This document shows positions 1 to 10,180 of a stretch of 64,000 bases of DNA, piece after piece. Under the pieces are notes generated by a model. It was not told the DNA's origin. It made no database searches and saw nothing but the letters and a program-made list of their open reading frames with translations. The position numbers and the translations under genes are program-made. Numbering within the stretch: the first letter of the stretch is position 1; each line of letters starts with the position of its first letter. Origin of the DNA: Agaribacillus aureus. GTDB lineage: Bacteria > Bacteroidota > Bacteroidia > Cytophagales > Cyclobacteriaceae. The stretch lies in NCBI GenBank assembly GCA_030442055.1, contig JAUJEB010000016.1, positions 26,672 to 90,671 of the forward strand, read 5' to 3'.

Positions 1-2
1 AT

Positions 3-875
3 ATGGCTGTAATGGTTAACTTAAGTGGCAAGGGATATGGCAATGATGCTTTCTTTGAAGAGGCTATGAAGAATGTTAAAGACCATTATCCTGACAGGTT
101 CGTGATATTTACCAATATCGATTTAAAGAATATTGACGATGAAGACTGGACGGCCAATGCGGTCAACCAACTGGCGACCGATGTAGAAATGGGGGCGAAG
201 GGGCTTAAGATTTACAAAAGTCAAGGGATGTTTAACAAAGATAGCCAGGGCAACAGAATAAAAATTAATGATCCGAGGCTGGATCCTGTGTGGGAAAAGT
301 GTGGAGCGTTAGGGATACCGGTTTTAATTCACGCAGCAGATCCAAGACAGTTTTGGGAGACTCATGATCAGAACAATGAACGGTGGCTGGAATTGAAATT
401 AAAACCCAGAAGAAAACGAAGCCCTAACGACCCGGCTCCATGGCAAACGATTATCAGCGAGCAGCACGACATCTTCAGGAGGCATCCCGGCACTACGTTT
501 ATTAACGCCCACCTGGGTTGGTATGGCAACGATCTGGCAAGCCTTGGCAAGCTCATGGACGAACTGCCGAATATGTATACCGAGATTGGTGCGGTAATTG
601 CCGAACTTGGCCGCCAACCGAGAAATGCCAGAGCATGGTTTATTAAATATCAGGACCGGGTTATGTTTGGCAAAGATTTTTGGAACCCAAAAGAATACCC
701 GACTTATTTTAGAGTCTTGGAAACGGCCGATGAATACTTTCCATATTATAAAAAATACCATGCTTACTGGAAGATGTATGGCCTGGATTTGCCTCAGGAG
801 GTGCTTAAGAAGCTTTATTACAAAAATGCTTTGAAAGTCATTCCGGGAATTAATCAGGAAGCATTCCCGGAATAA
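3..875 (+). CDS. Amidohydrolase family protein (probably 5'-truncated by the window edge)
   Basis: The 290 residues visible look like the C-terminal two thirds of a COG2159-type (amidohydrolase_2) metal-dependent hydrolase with a TIM-barrel fold. Supporting motifs are a strand followed by GAKGLKIYK, a metal-ligand-like His in VLIHAAD near residue 110, a second in FINAHLGW near residue 170, and a late acidic motif in VMFGKDFW near residue 220. The reading frame is open to the left edge, so the ATG at position 3 is probably internal and the real start lies outside the window. The physiological substrate cannot be read; relatives include decarboxylases and lactone hydrolases. A lipoprotein gene runs convergently towards it, with only 5 bp between the two stops. 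Confidence 0.75.
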   Translation: MAVMVNLSGKGYGNDAFFEEAMKNVKDHYPDRFVIFTNIDLKNIDDEDWTANAVNQLATDVEMGAKGLKIYKSQGMFNKDSQGNRIKINDPRLDPVWEKCGALGIPVLIHAADPRQFWETHDQNNERWLELKLKPRRKRSPNDPAPWQTIISEQHDIFRRHPGTTFINAHLGWYGNDLASLGKLMDELPNMYTEIGAVIAELGRQPRNARAWFIKYQDRVMFGKDFWNPKEYPTYFRVLETADEYFPYYKKYHAYWKMYGLDLPQEVLKKLYYKNALKVIPGINQEAFPE

Positions 876-880
876 CCGGC

Positions 881-1267
881 TTATAGCCCTGTGACCCTGG
901 CTGCGGTCATGACAAATTCGTCACCATTGGCCGCCACAGATCCGGTGAAAGTTTCTCCTTCAAAAAGACCTTTTATGTCTATTGAAATACCAATTCCTGA
1001 TAGGTATACGCTGGCTGTCAATTGATTATCGACAATTTTTAAATTTTCCAGGTTGCCTTCTCCATAGTTGTCGGTTACCAGGGTGCCGGTGAAACCCTCA
1101 TCGCCGTCAGCAATGTTCATCACACCTTTTCCATCGCCTGCCGGTGTGTCTTTTACAACGTAATTCCACGCGCCGGCCGGGCTGTACTTGTTTTTAAGTG
1201 AAGCACACCCCGAAACAAAAAATAACGTCAGGGTGATTACCAGATAGTGCTTGTAGTTAATTTTCAT
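881..1267 (-). CDS. Small lipoprotein, function unknown
   Basis: This 128-residue protein begins with a clear lipoprotein signal: Lys/Tyr/His-rich start, hydrophobic run, then lipobox VSGC with Cys21. The mature part is about 105 residues rich in Gly, Thr and Asp with alternating hydrophobic strands, which suggests a small all-beta, lipocalin-like fold. It is probably anchored to a membrane facing the periplasm. No catalytic motif is visible. It lies 46 bp downstream of the EEP-family gene on the same strand, so the two may share a transcript, and its stop faces the stop of the amidohydrolase gene. Confidence 0.7.
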   Translation of the reverse strand: MKINYKHYLVITLTLFFVSGCASLKNKYSPAGAWNYVVKDTPAGDGKGVMNIADGDEGFTGTLVTDNYGEGNLENLKIVDNQLTASVYLSGIGISIDIKGLFEGETFTGSVAANGDEFVMTAARVTGL

Positions 1268-1313
1268 TTTGAAAGGATTTTGTTAATGTTTCTATTTTAT
1301 GAAAATACTAATT

Positions 1314-2360
1314 TTATTCCAATGTATAGTTAACCATCACCGGAAAATGATCGGTAAGATTCATATGTTTTAACACCTGGTGATTTAACACACTGATTTT
1401 CTTGTCTGCATATTGATGATCAATTCTCAAAAATGGAATTTTGCCATTGTAAGTGATCCCAAATCCGTTACCAGCGACTTCAAAGGAGTTGTTTAGGTGG
1501 TCGTTAAAAGCTTTATATATGTAGCTGTAAGGGGTTTCATTAAAATCCCCGGCCAGAATGATTTTATAAGGGCTTGCCAATAGGTGTTCCTTTAAAAAGC
1601 CAGCTTCGGCCGCCTTCACTTCGAACCCTTTTTTCATCTTTTTAATAAAGGTTTTTAAAGAATGTGCTTCTTCGCGGGCTTCCTTGTCATCAACGAGTCC
1701 CATTGAAAACAGATGTGTATTATATACCCTGATTGTATCGGTGAGAACCAGTAGGTCGGCATAGATAGCGATAACTTCTTCTTCGCCATTCCTAACAGTG
1801 CCGGAGCCCATCAGTGGGTATTTGCTAAAGATAGCAACACCTGCAGTGGTAAATTTATTTTCCTCACTCCGGCTTTTGTAAAACAAATGCCGGTAGGTGG
1901 AGCCCAATAGTTTGGATTGCGTATCAAATGATTTAATGGTGGGATAGCTGCAATATTCCTGAATGCAAAGTATGTCGGGACTCACTTTTTCCAGATCGTC
2001 GGTAATGGCTTTGAAGAATGCTTTGTCTTTTGAACCTTTTCTCGGGTACGGGTTGAAACAATTTACATTGTAACTCATGACAGAGAATTGTTTTTTTGTC
2101 TGCGTGGTATTCAAGGTAAGAGAATAGCTGGCCTGAATGTGCTTCAAGCCGGCGATAATGGTGATAAGAGATAGCAACAACCGTATATTGCCTTTGGCGA
2201 TCCAGAAAAACAGGAAAATGAAATTTAAGATCATGAAGACCGGTATAGCGTAGGCTATAAAACCCAAATACCAAAAGTATTGCGGGGAAATATAGGCTGC
2301 CACGTAGGCAATTATTGTGAAAGAGGCAATTACCAGGTTTATTTTAAAAATTGGTTTCAA
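1314..2360 (-). CDS. Membrane-anchored endonuclease/exonuclease/phosphatase (EEP) family protein
   Basis: 348 residues. The first ~80 residues hold two or three hydrophobic membrane segments. An EEP (DNase I-like) domain follows, recognised from MSYNVNCFN (about residue 95), the Mg-binding Glu in ILCIQEYC (about 132), NTHLFSMG (about 216), the GDFNETP motif (about 272), and the terminal RIDHQYAD and TDHFPV motifs. Members of this family cut phosphodiester or phosphomonoester bonds (nucleic acids, inositol phosphates, sphingomyelin); the substrate here is unknown. The start is a TTG, because no ATG or GTG precedes the first membrane segment in frame. This architecture (TM segments plus EEP) is common in Bacteroidota. 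Confidence 0.85.
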   Translation of the reverse strand: MKPIFKINLVIASFTIIAYVAAYISPQYFWYLGFIAYAIPVFMILNFIFLFFWIAKGNIRLLLSLITIIAGLKHIQASYSLTLNTTQTKKQFSVMSYNVNCFNPYPRKGSKDKAFFKAITDDLEKVSPDILCIQEYCSYPTIKSFDTQSKLLGSTYRHLFYKSRSEENKFTTAGVAIFSKYPLMGSGTVRNGEEEVIAIYADLLVLTDTIRVYNTHLFSMGLVDDKEAREEAHSLKTFIKKMKKGFEVKAAEAGFLKEHLLASPYKIILAGDFNETPYSYIYKAFNDHLNNSFEVAGNGFGITYNGKIPFLRIDHQYADKKISVLNHQVLKHMNLTDHFPVMVNYTLE

Positions 2361-2580
2361 GCTATTGAGGGGTAAAATGATTGAGATGTTTAAAAGATCA
2401 TCAAAAAAAACGTTGCTAAAATAACGGACAGGCCTTTATTTGATCAAATATTTTGTTCTTTTTTGCAAAAGCTTACATGACAATTAATCATCAAATCTTA
2501 GAAATATAAGCTGAGGATTTTTTAAAGCTACGATATTGGCACATTTTATGCTAAATTTTAATTGTTATGAATCATTATAA

Positions 2581-3066
2581 ATGTTCATGATTAAAACAAA
2601 CACTGTGCTTAAGCAGCCGTATCTTTTGGGGCTGTTTTTGCTGCTGATCCTGACAGGATGTGATAAGTATCCGGAACCTCAATTCGATAAAATCAGCGAA
2701 TTGAAGGTGCATAACGTTGACAAAGAGTTCATTACCCTAAAAGGTAGGGCGCTGTTTCAAAACCCCAATAAAATAAACTACAAGGTAAAAAAGATCAGCG
2801 TCGGGGTTATTTACAAGGAAAAAAACATCGCAACAATAAACAATACGGCAAAAACAAGAGTGACCGCCGGACAGGAATTTGAAATACCTTTTACGGTAGA
2901 AGTACCGACAAAAGCGTTTAGAAAAAATATTTTAGCAGACCTTGTCAATATTCTTAATGGAAAAAATGTAGATCTGAAATTTAATGGAATTTTGACAGTT
3001 TCTAAATTTGGTATTAACAAAAATGTACCGATCGACTATAATAAAACCATTAGGTTAAAACTTTGA
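2581..3066 (+). CDS. LEA14-like (LEA type 2) lipoprotein
   Basis: 161 residues with a lipoprotein signal ending in the lipobox LTGC at about residue 27. The mature part resembles the LEA_2/WHy beta-sandwich: a strand-rich domain with 'FQNPNKINYKVKKI', 'AGQEFEIPFTVEVP' and a final strand 'VPIDYNKTIRL'. These proteins are found as periplasmic lipoproteins in Bacteroidota; no enzymatic activity is known for this form. It is divergently placed from the EEP gene across about 220 bp, and stands alone upstream of the tail-specific protease. Two ATGs (2581 and 2587) are possible starts; both keep the signal peptide. Confidence 0.75.
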   Translation: MFMIKTNTVLKQPYLLGLFLLLILTGCDKYPEPQFDKISELKVHNVDKEFITLKGRALFQNPNKINYKVKKISVGVIYKEKNIATINNTAKTRVTAGQEFEIPFTVEVPTKAFRKNILADLVNILNGKNVDLKFNGILTVSKFGINKNVPIDYNKTIRLKL

Positions 3067-3212
3067 TAATGATCTAAAATAACTGCTAAACTTACCAGTA
3101 CAATTGTTAACCTGATTTGGGTTTTTAATTATAACTGGCATTAACTAATTTTCAACATTTTAAAACAGTTGCTCAAGCGCTACGTTAATTAATTGAAACG
3201 AATAAGTGGAAA

Positions 3213-5300
3213 ATGAGATTTAAATTAAATGTAATTATTCCTGCCTTTGCATTTTTTGTGCTGTTTAGCTCTTACACGCCAAAAGATAAGGTATTAGATA
3301 AGAATGAGGTATTGCTCAAACTGATTATGCAAAGTCTTAATCAGGGACATTATCAATCGCAGATCATTGATAATGACTTTTCGACTAAGGTTTTTAATCA
3401 TTATTTGCAGCAAATTGATGGTAGTAAAAAATATCTTACCAGCAAGGACATTGAAAAGCTTGGCGCTTTCAAGACGGAGATTGATGAACAGATCAATAAA
3501 GGCACCTACGAATTTTTCAAACTATCTGAAAAATTGATGAGCAAGAGGATCCAAGAGGCGGGCGTGTATGCAGACGAGATTTTAAGTAAGCCATTTGATT
3601 TTTCAAAGGATGAGTCTATTGAATTTGATGATACCAAGAGAAGCTACGCGGAAGGTGAGGAAGCTGTAAAAGAGGTATGGCGCAAATTTTTGAAATATCG
3701 TACCCTGTTTATACTCGAAGATCTAATTTCCAAGGAGGATGAAAAAGCGAAGACGGACAAAAGTTTTAAAAGGACTCCCTTTGAGGAATTAGAGAAAAAG
3801 GCCAGGGAAAGTGTCAGAAAAAGCCAAAAAGAGCAACAGAATGGCATGGCAAAGATCGACGAAAGCGATTGGTTATCGATTTACCTCAATTCCATTACTA
3901 CTATTTATGATCCGCACACGGCTTATTTTCCTCCGGAAGATAAGGAAAACTTTGATATAGCCATGTCGGGCCAGCTCGAAGGTATAGGTGCCAGATTGTC
4001 CAGCAAGGGCGGATACATCGTGGTAGCGGAAATTGTACCCGGAAGCGCCTGCTGGAGACAGGGGAAACTAAAAGCGGGGGATAAAATTCTGAAAGTTGGT
4101 CAGGGATCCGAAGAGCCGATTGATGTAACCGATATGCGGGCGGATCACGCGGTGAAATATATCCGAGGCAAAAAAGGAACAGAGGTACGGTTGACCGTGC
4201 AACAGGTAGATGGAAATATTATTACCATACCGATTATAAGAGATATTGTAGTGCTGGAAGAAACCTATGCAAAATCAGCCGTAATAAACAACCAGGGTTA
4301 CATAAACTTACCTAAGTTTTATGCCGACTTTACAGGCAATGGCGGCAGGGATTGCAGCGATGATGTAAAAAATGAGATAGAAAAGCTCAAGGCCGAAGGT
4401 GTGGAGGGTATCATTCTGGATCTCAGAAATAACGGCGGCGGATCTCTGCAGGATGTTGTTGAAATGGCGGGCTTGTTTATCAAGGAAGGTCCAATTGTAC
4501 AGGTAAAAGCCAAAGTTGGTAAGCCCAGGGTGTACTCCGATACCGACGAGAACATTTATTATGACGGACCGCTTGTTGTCATGGTAAACACCTATAGCGC
4601 TTCAGCCTCTGAAATTCTGGCGGCAGCCATGCAGGATTATGGAAGAGCGGTGATAGTAGGTGGAAGCCCAACAACCTTTGGTAAGGGAACGGTACAACGA
4701 GCCTTTGATCTGGACGGTTTTGTTTCGGAGGCTTACAATGAAATTAAACCCCTGGGAGCTCTGAAGCTGACGTTACAAAAATTTTATAGAATCGACGGCG
4801 GTGCTACACAATTAAAGGGAGTTACCCCCGACGTTATTCTTCCGGATACGTGGTCCTATCTGAATGTGGGAGAAAAAGACCAGGAGTTTCCAATTCCATG
4901 GGATGAAATTGGTCCTTTGCAATATGATCAGTGGGGAAATTCCGTAACCACGCAACTAGGCGGCATTCAGCAGAAAAGCGCTGAACGAATCCGGAAAAAT
5001 GAAATTTTTAAATTGATCGATGAAAATGCCAAAAGGTATAAAATCCAGCAAGAGGATACCAAATATCCATTGTCTATCGAAAAATATCAGGCAAAGATTT
5101 CCAGGATAAACGAGGAATCCCGGAAATATGATGATATGTTGCAGAAACTGGATGATATGCAGGTGTCATTTTTGAAAGCGGATATCTCCAAAATAAATGC
5201 GGATGAAGTGACCAAGGAAAAGATGGAGCGATGGAAACAAAATTTGGAAAAAGATGTTTACATCAACGAGGCGATTGCCATACTTGATGACATAAAATGA
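3213..5300 (+). CDS. prc: Tail-specific (C-terminal processing) protease, S41 family, Prc type
   Basis: 695 residues with an N-terminal signal peptide. Domains in order: N-terminal helical region (about 30-200), PDZ domain (about 245-330, with the GIGARLS and GKLKAGDKIL motifs), S41 peptidase domain (about 350-560) and a long C-terminal helical domain. The catalytic set is visible: SASASE around Ser464, Asp475 in QDYG, and Lys491 in TFGKGTVQ. The protease degrades or trims periplasmic proteins from their C-termini. Length and domain order match E. coli Prc rather than the shorter CtpA. It is followed by a strong palindromic terminator at 5321-5349, so it is probably transcribed alone. Confidence 0.95.
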   Translation: MRFKLNVIIPAFAFFVLFSSYTPKDKVLDKNEVLLKLIMQSLNQGHYQSQIIDNDFSTKVFNHYLQQIDGSKKYLTSKDIEKLGAFKTEIDEQINKGTYEFFKLSEKLMSKRIQEAGVYADEILSKPFDFSKDESIEFDDTKRSYAEGEEAVKEVWRKFLKYRTLFILEDLISKEDEKAKTDKSFKRTPFEELEKKARESVRKSQKEQQNGMAKIDESDWLSIYLNSITTIYDPHTAYFPPEDKENFDIAMSGQLEGIGARLSSKGGYIVVAEIVPGSACWRQGKLKAGDKILKVGQGSEEPIDVTDMRADHAVKYIRGKKGTEVRLTVQQVDGNIITIPIIRDIVVLEETYAKSAVINNQGYINLPKFYADFTGNGGRDCSDDVKNEIEKLKAEGVEGIILDLRNNGGGSLQDVVEMAGLFIKEGPIVQVKAKVGKPRVYSDTDENIYYDGPLVVMVNTYSASASEILAAAMQDYGRAVIVGGSPTTFGKGTVQRAFDLDGFVSEAYNEIKPLGALKLTLQKFYRIDGGATQLKGVTPDVILPDTWSYLNVGEKDQEFPIPWDEIGPLQYDQWGNSVTTQLGGIQQKSAERIRKNEIFKLIDENAKRYKIQQEDTKYPLSIEKYQAKISRINEESRKYDDMLQKLDDMQVSFLKADISKINADEVTKEKMERWKQNLEKDVYINEAIAILDDIK

Positions 5301-5320
5301 TAGCAGTATAAAGCCTAAAT

Positions 5321-5349
5321 AAAAAGTCTGCCCATGGGTAGACTTTTTT
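5321..5349 (+). terminator. Palindromic intrinsic terminator after prc
   Basis: AAAAAGTCT and AGACTTTTT arms enclose CCCATGGG, so the whole 29-bp block is almost a perfect inverted repeat ending in a T run on the plus strand. It sits 20 bp after the prc stop and 30 bp before the next ATG, so it should separate the two transcription units. Confidence 0.75.
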
Positions 5350-5378
5350 GTTATTAAAATACCCAAATTAACCTGTAT

Positions 5379-6881
5379 ATGTCCTGTCGACTATTCATTC
5401 TTTTACTCCTGTGCAATTGGCAACTTGTGGCAAAAACCTACTACGTCAGTGAAGATGGGTTGTTAATTAATAAGGGAACCGAGGAAAGTCCCTTGCCATT
5501 TGATTATTTCGAAAGATCCAGGAATCATGCCGGTGATATATTTATTGTGATGGACGGGGTATATCCAAACCACTGGATTACAAGAATTTATGGTGAGAAA
5601 AACCGCCCTGTCATTATTAAGTCTGAAAACTGGCTCGGGGCAGACCTCGTGGGGATTAAAGAAAAAAGAGACAATACCCGCAAAATTTTACAAATTAAAG
5701 GTGATTATTCCTGGTTTGTAGATTTTGAAATCTATGAAAAGGAGGCGTCTAACAGGATAAGAAATAATGGTGAAGAATTCTACTTTTCCGATGGTGTGCA
5801 TTTGTACGGTAAAGGGGGAAAGGTAATCAACTGTGTGGCCCATGACGTGCTCATTGGTTTTTCAACCTGGTCTGCAGCCCTCGAGGGAGAGATTTATGGG
5901 TGCCTGGCGTACAATATCGGCTGGAATGACCTCGAGTCCTCCAGGAAAAACAAAGGGCATGGACACGGGTATTATGTTCAGAACAAAGCCGGGCAAAGTA
6001 CTTACAAGAAACTAGCCTTAAATATAGTTTGGGGAACCGGCAGTGAAGGATTTCATTCCTATACCCAAAAAGGAAATATTGAATACTTTCACTTTGAAAA
6101 CAATCTCGCCTATAATTTAATAGGCTTCAATCAAAGCAGGTCGATCGGAAGAGGTTTTATCCTTGGAGGTTATCAACCTGTGACCGGCCTGAAGCTTATC
6201 AACAATCACCTTTATAAAGTGAGTTTGCAGGTCGGTTATGGCGCTAATTATCCGATTATATCCAAAAACGTCAGCATAACGCAAAATTATCTGATAGAAA
6301 GTAAAATCAACCTTTATTATCTGGAGGACATGAAATACTTCGCCGATAATTTTATAGTGTCCTCAGATTTATTGCTGACTGCCATCCAGGACCGGGAGAA
6401 GTCGGATAATACCTGGGATTGGCCATTTAAAGACAATAAAATACATCTTGTTGATCGTTCCGGTTCGTTACGCATTGGCATTCAAGAGCTTACGGTAAAA
6501 GGAACAAGGTACGTACCACTCGATGAAAGCAAATGGAAAAATAATTTTAACGAGGTAACCACCAAGGTGCCAGCCTCAAAAGCCTTTTTGTATCAGAATA
6601 AATATAATCCCGACAGGGCGCTTGTCTATGTTTATAACTTTAAGTCTCTGGACAACTTCCCGGTGGAGATGGGAAAGTTTCTGGAAAAAGGGGAAAAATT
6701 TGAGGTCAGAGACATAGAAAATATTCATAAAATCATTTATCAGGGAGTTTATGAGGGACAGCCGGTACATTTGCCAATGAATTTGACAGAACTGGCTGAG
6801 CTAAGTGGAAATTTGCCTAAGGAACACGCAAAACACTCCGATAAGCGCTTTAATGCATTTCTGATAAAAAAGGTCAATTAA
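5379..6881 (+). CDS. Secreted right-handed parallel beta-helix protein (pectate-lyase-like fold)
   Basis: 500 residues with a signal peptide (hydrophobic run ending near VAKTYYVS). The body has the repeated short strands of a parallel beta-helix, with turns such as GDYSWFVDFEIYEK, SDGVHLYGKGGKVINC, EGEIYGCLAYNIGW and LKLINNHLYKV. This fold is used by polysaccharide lyases and glycoside hydrolases, but no specific catalytic family can be named. The His/Gly-rich GHGHGYYVQN near residue 195 is a plausible metal or active-site region. A beta-sandwich-like C-terminal stretch follows from about residue 380. It stands alone between a terminator and a promoter-like element. Confidence 0.7.
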   Translation: MSCRLFILLLLCNWQLVAKTYYVSEDGLLINKGTEESPLPFDYFERSRNHAGDIFIVMDGVYPNHWITRIYGEKNRPVIIKSENWLGADLVGIKEKRDNTRKILQIKGDYSWFVDFEIYEKEASNRIRNNGEEFYFSDGVHLYGKGGKVINCVAHDVLIGFSTWSAALEGEIYGCLAYNIGWNDLESSRKNKGHGHGYYVQNKAGQSTYKKLALNIVWGTGSEGFHSYTQKGNIEYFHFENNLAYNLIGFNQSRSIGRGFILGGYQPVTGLKLINNHLYKVSLQVGYGANYPIISKNVSITQNYLIESKINLYYLEDMKYFADNFIVSSDLLLTAIQDREKSDNTWDWPFKDNKIHLVDRSGSLRIGIQELTVKGTRYVPLDESKWKNNFNEVTTKVPASKAFLYQNKYNPDRALVYVYNFKSLDNFPVEMGKFLEKGEKFEVRDIENIHKIIYQGVYEGQPVHLPMNLTELAELSGNLPKEHAKHSDKRFNAFLIKKVN

Positions 6882-6933
6882 CAGTCTTAATCTCCCATTC
6901 GCAGCTAAAAGCTTTATTGAAATGAATAATTTT

Positions 6934-6964
6934 TTTGATACCTTCAATTAATGGTATAATTTTG
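6934..6964 (+). promoter_or_regulatory. Bacteroidota-type promoter for the TPR-thrS transcript
   Basis: A -33 TTTG (6934-6937) and an exact TAnnTTTG -7 element, TAATTTTG (6957-6964), are separated by 19 bp. This is the spacing known for the primary sigma factor of Bacteroidota. Transcription would start near 6970, about a dozen bases before the ATG at 6984. Confidence 0.65.
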
Positions 6965-6983
6965 CAATTTATCGCTTGGTATT

Positions 6984-8096
6984 ATGAAAATATCTCAGTT
7001 ATCGGTTTACTTTTTTGTGGCGTTTGCAGCCTCCCTTTTTGGGTGTGATGCCGACTATTCCCAAAGTAAAATGCCGGATCGGCCAAGGATTGACGAGAAT
7101 TTTTATAAGTTAAGTATTGAGGCCATTAACCAATCGATTGAAAACTCTCCTTTCAATGCGGAGGCTTATTACAAAAAAGCCAAATTGCTTAACCACCTGA
7201 AAAACTACAAAAGTGCCAGGATCAACATTGAAAAAGCAATTAGCCTGGATAAGAGTAAGGCTGATTACTATTTTTTCCTGGCGCAAAACCAGTTTCAAAA
7301 CAACGAAATCAGAGAGGGACTGGAAGCAGCGCATAAAGCTGAAAAAATGGGCGTTGACTCTCCGGACCTTTACCATCTACTGGCCGATCTTTACCTCACG
7401 GAAAGTCAATTGACCAAGGCCATGGAATACAATTCAAAATCGCTTGTGACCGATAAAAGCGGCCTAAATTACTATCAACGCGGTGCTATATTGCTGGCTG
7501 GGAAAGATACGGCTTCAGCTGTCGAAGTCTTTCTTCGAAGTATCCGGCATGACTCACTCTACAGCGCTACTTATGATCAGCTCACCAAATTGTATCTTGG
7601 GAAAAAAAGCCTGGACAGTGCTCAATTGTACCTGAACAAAAATCGCAAGCTTAATCCGGATAATTTAAGGATCTGGTTTGACCAGGGTATATTGTACAGG
7701 CTTAAAAAACAGGATGACAGCGCGAAGATGATTTATCTTTCTATCATCCAGCAAGATAGCCTGGCGGCCCGGTCGATGGTCAAAATGAGCGAGCTGCATT
7801 TTGATCATTACCGCAATGACTCCGCCTCGTTTTACGCAGAGAAGGCCCTGGGAATCCGGGAAAATCTTCTGGGGGCTATGTTGATGCAAGGAAGAATATT
7901 AGGGAGGAGGCAGTATTTCAGGCAGGCCCGTGAGAAATTCGAAGAAATATTGGCGGTAGACTCCACTTATGAACCAGCAAAGGTAGCGTTGGTTCAGCTA
8001 AATCGTAGGCAATCCTACCTGAAGAGATTGGAGCGGGAAAGACAGGAGAATCAACAAATTGAAATTTTAACACCAAAGAGAATAAAACCGGAATAG
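6984..8096 (+). CDS. TPR-repeat lipoprotein
   Basis: 370 residues. A lipoprotein signal ends in the lipobox SLFGC (Cys21). The rest is a tandem array of tetratricopeptide-like helices from about residue 55 to 345, with recognisable TPR positions (for example AEAYYKKAKLLNHLKNYKSA and KSKADYYFFLAQNQFQNNE). TPR proteins act as scaffolds; the partner is not known. The C-terminus is charged (RLERERQ). Only 6 bp separate its stop from the thrS ATG, so the two are almost certainly co-transcribed and perhaps translationally coupled. That is an unexpected leader gene for a tRNA-synthetase operon. Confidence 0.85.
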   Translation: MKISQLSVYFFVAFAASLFGCDADYSQSKMPDRPRIDENFYKLSIEAINQSIENSPFNAEAYYKKAKLLNHLKNYKSARINIEKAISLDKSKADYYFFLAQNQFQNNEIREGLEAAHKAEKMGVDSPDLYHLLADLYLTESQLTKAMEYNSKSLVTDKSGLNYYQRGAILLAGKDTASAVEVFLRSIRHDSLYSATYDQLTKLYLGKKSLDSAQLYLNKNRKLNPDNLRIWFDQGILYRLKKQDDSAKMIYLSIIQQDSLAARSMVKMSELHFDHYRNDSASFYAEKALGIRENLLGAMLMQGRILGRRQYFRQAREKFEEILAVDSTYEPAKVALVQLNRRQSYLKRLERERQENQQIEILTPKRIKPE

Positions 8097-8102
8097 AATT
8101 AA

Positions 8103-10064
8103 ATGGATCAAGTAGATATTGATAGGGTAAAGATTACTTTACCCGACGGGTCAATTAGAGATTACACCAAAGGCATCACTGGCATGGATATCGCCATGAG
8201 CATTAGTGAGGGGTTGGCAAGAAATGTACTGGCCGCGAAGGTCAATGGAGAGGTTTGGGATCTGTCAAGGGAAATTACGGCAGATGCCTCGGTACAATTG
8301 CTTACCTGGAATGATAAGGATGGAAAAGGCACGTTTTGGCATTCCTCCGCCCACCTTTTGGCAGAGGCGCTGGAGTCTTTATATCCGGGCGTCAAGTTTG
8401 GCATCGGCCCCGCTATTGAACAGGGGTTTTATTATGATGTGGATTTTGGGGAAATGGATTTCAACGGTGACAAGCTACAGGAGATTGAGGAAAAGATGCA
8501 GGAGTTGGCCCGAGAAAAGAATGAATATCTGAGGGAAAGTGTCAGTAAGCAGGATGCCCTTGATTATTTCAAAGAAAAAGGAGATGAATATAAAATAGAG
8601 CTCATTGAAGACCTGGACGATGGTACTATTACCTTCTACAGACAGGGAAACTTCACCGATTTGTGCCGGGGTCCGCATATTCCAAATACCGGTTTTATAA
8701 AAGCGATTAAACTGACCAACGTAGCTGGTGCGTACTGGCGTGGCGATGAAAAAAACAAACAGCTTACCAGGATTTATGGGATCACATTTCCAAAGCAAAA
8801 GGAGCTAAAAGAATATCTTCACCTCGTAGAAGAAGCCAAGAAAAGAGATCACCGGAAACTGGGTAAGGAACTGGAACTGTTTGCATTTTCGGAAAAGGTT
8901 GGCATGGGCCTGCCGCTTTGGCTTCCAAAAGGTGCGGTTTTGCGCGAGCGTCTGGAGATGTTTTTGAAAAAGGCACAGCGCAAGGCCGGATATGAACAGG
9001 TTGTTACACCTCATATCGGGGGCAAAGAACTTTATGTGACTTCCGGTCATTATGAAAAGTACGGCGAGGATTCTTTCCAGCCAATACATACCCCTAATGA
9101 AAATGAGGAATTTCTTCTGAAGCCGATGAATTGTCCTCACCATTGCGAGATTTACAAAGTCCGGCCCAGGTCCTACAAAGAATTACCGCTGCGTATGGCG
9201 GAATTCGGAACAGTCTATCGCTATGAGCAAAGCGGAGAATTGCATGGTTTGACCAGGGTAAGAGGTTTTACACAAGATGATGCACATATATTTTGCCGGC
9301 CTGATCAGGTGAAGGAAGAGTTCAAGAAAGTGATTGACCTGGTGTTGTATGTATTTAGATCATTGGGATTTGAAGATTTTACCACACAGATTTCACTAAG
9401 AGATCCTGAGAATACATCAAAGTATATTGGCGATGACGAAGCCTGGGATCAGGCCGAAAAGGATATCCAGGAAGCCGCGGCAGAAAAAGAAATGATTACT
9501 GTTACCGAATTGGGCGAAGCAGCATTCTACGGCCCGAAACTGGACTTTATGGTAAAAGATGCCCTGGGAAGAAGCTGGCAACTAGGAACTATTCAGGTTG
9601 ACTATCAGCTGCCGGAAAGGTTTGAGTTGGAATATATCGGCGCTGATAACCAGAAACATAGGCCTGTAATGATACACAGGGCGCCCTTTGGCTCCATGGA
9701 GAGGTTTGTGGCGGTACTGATAGAGCATTGCGGGGGGAATTTTCCACTCTGGCTGTCTCCCGAGCAAATAGCTGTGCTACCTATTTCTGAAAAATATGCT
9801 GATTATGCGCAAAAAGTTTATGAAGAACTAGAGGAGCAGGATATAAGAGGTTTTATTGACCACAGGGATGAAAAAATCGGAAGAAAAATCAGAGATGCTG
9901 AAATTAAGAAAATTCCATTTATGTTAATAGTGGGAGAGAAGGAAGAGGAGCAAGATAAAGTTTCTGTAAGAAAACATGGAGAAGGGGACCAGGGGAGCTT
10001 TTTCTTGAAGGAATTTGTCGAATACTTTAATAAACAGGTCGACCGGTTAACGCAAAACATATAG
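8103..10064 (+). CDS. thrS: Threonyl-tRNA synthetase
   Basis: 653 residues, full length. Domains in order: TGS (about 1-65), the N2 editing domain with the [11 protein letters not shown] zinc-site motif (about 78-90) and CRGPHIP (about 188), the class II catalytic core with the zinc-ligand motif [10 protein letters not shown] (about 340-350), the arginine motif FRYEQSG-type sequence [19 protein letters not shown] (about 372-390), and the anticodon-binding domain after about residue 550. It charges tRNA-Thr in the cytoplasm. It precedes infC-rpmI-rplT, the gene order conserved in many bacteria including E. coli. Confidence 0.98.
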   Translation: MDQVDIDRVKITLPDGSIRDYTKGITGMDIAMSISEGLARNVLAAKVNGEVWDLSREITADASVQLLTWNDKDGKGTFWHSSAHLLAEALESLYPGVKFGIGPAIEQGFYYDVDFGEMDFNGDKLQEIEEKMQELAREKNEYLRESVSKQDALDYFKEKGDEYKIELIEDLDDGTITFYRQGNFTDLCRGPHIPNTGFIKAIKLTNVAGAYWRGDEKNKQLTRIYGITFPKQKELKEYLHLVEEAKKRDHRKLGKELELFAFSEKVGMGLPLWLPKGAVLRERLEMFLKKAQRKAGYEQVVTPHIGGKELYVTSGHYEKYGEDSFQPIHTPNENEEFLLKPMNCPHHCEIYKVRPRSYKELPLRMAEFGTVYRYEQSGELHGLTRVRGFTQDDAHIFCRPDQVKEEFKKVIDLVLYVFRSLGFEDFTTQISLRDPENTSKYIGDDEAWDQAEKDIQEAAAEKEMITVTELGEAAFYGPKLDFMVKDALGRSWQLGTIQVDYQLPERFELEYIGADNQKHRPVMIHRAPFGSMERFVAVLIEHCGGNFPLWLSPEQIAVLPISEKYADYAQKVYEELEEQDIRGFIDHRDEKIGRKIRDAEIKKIPFMLIVGEKEEEQDKVSVRKHGEGDQGSFFLKEFVEYFNKQVDRLTQNI

Positions 10065-10122
10065 GGTGACAAAACCTAATGGCGCTGGAGGTTACAGAAT
10101 TTAAAAATTAAAACAAAGTTGA

Positions 10123-10155
10123 TTTTTTGTTTATTCAAAATATTAACGATATTTG
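10123..10155 (+). promoter_or_regulatory. Candidate promoter for infC-rpmI-rplT
   Basis: A TTTTTTG -33 element (10123-10129) lies 18 bp before GATATTTG (10148-10155), which matches TAnnTTTG except at its first base. Transcription would begin near 10162, about 30 bases ahead of the infC start. It would allow infC and the ribosomal proteins to be made apart from thrS. Confidence 0.4.
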
Positions 10156-10180
10156 CGGTTCAAAAATTTTAACTAAAAAA

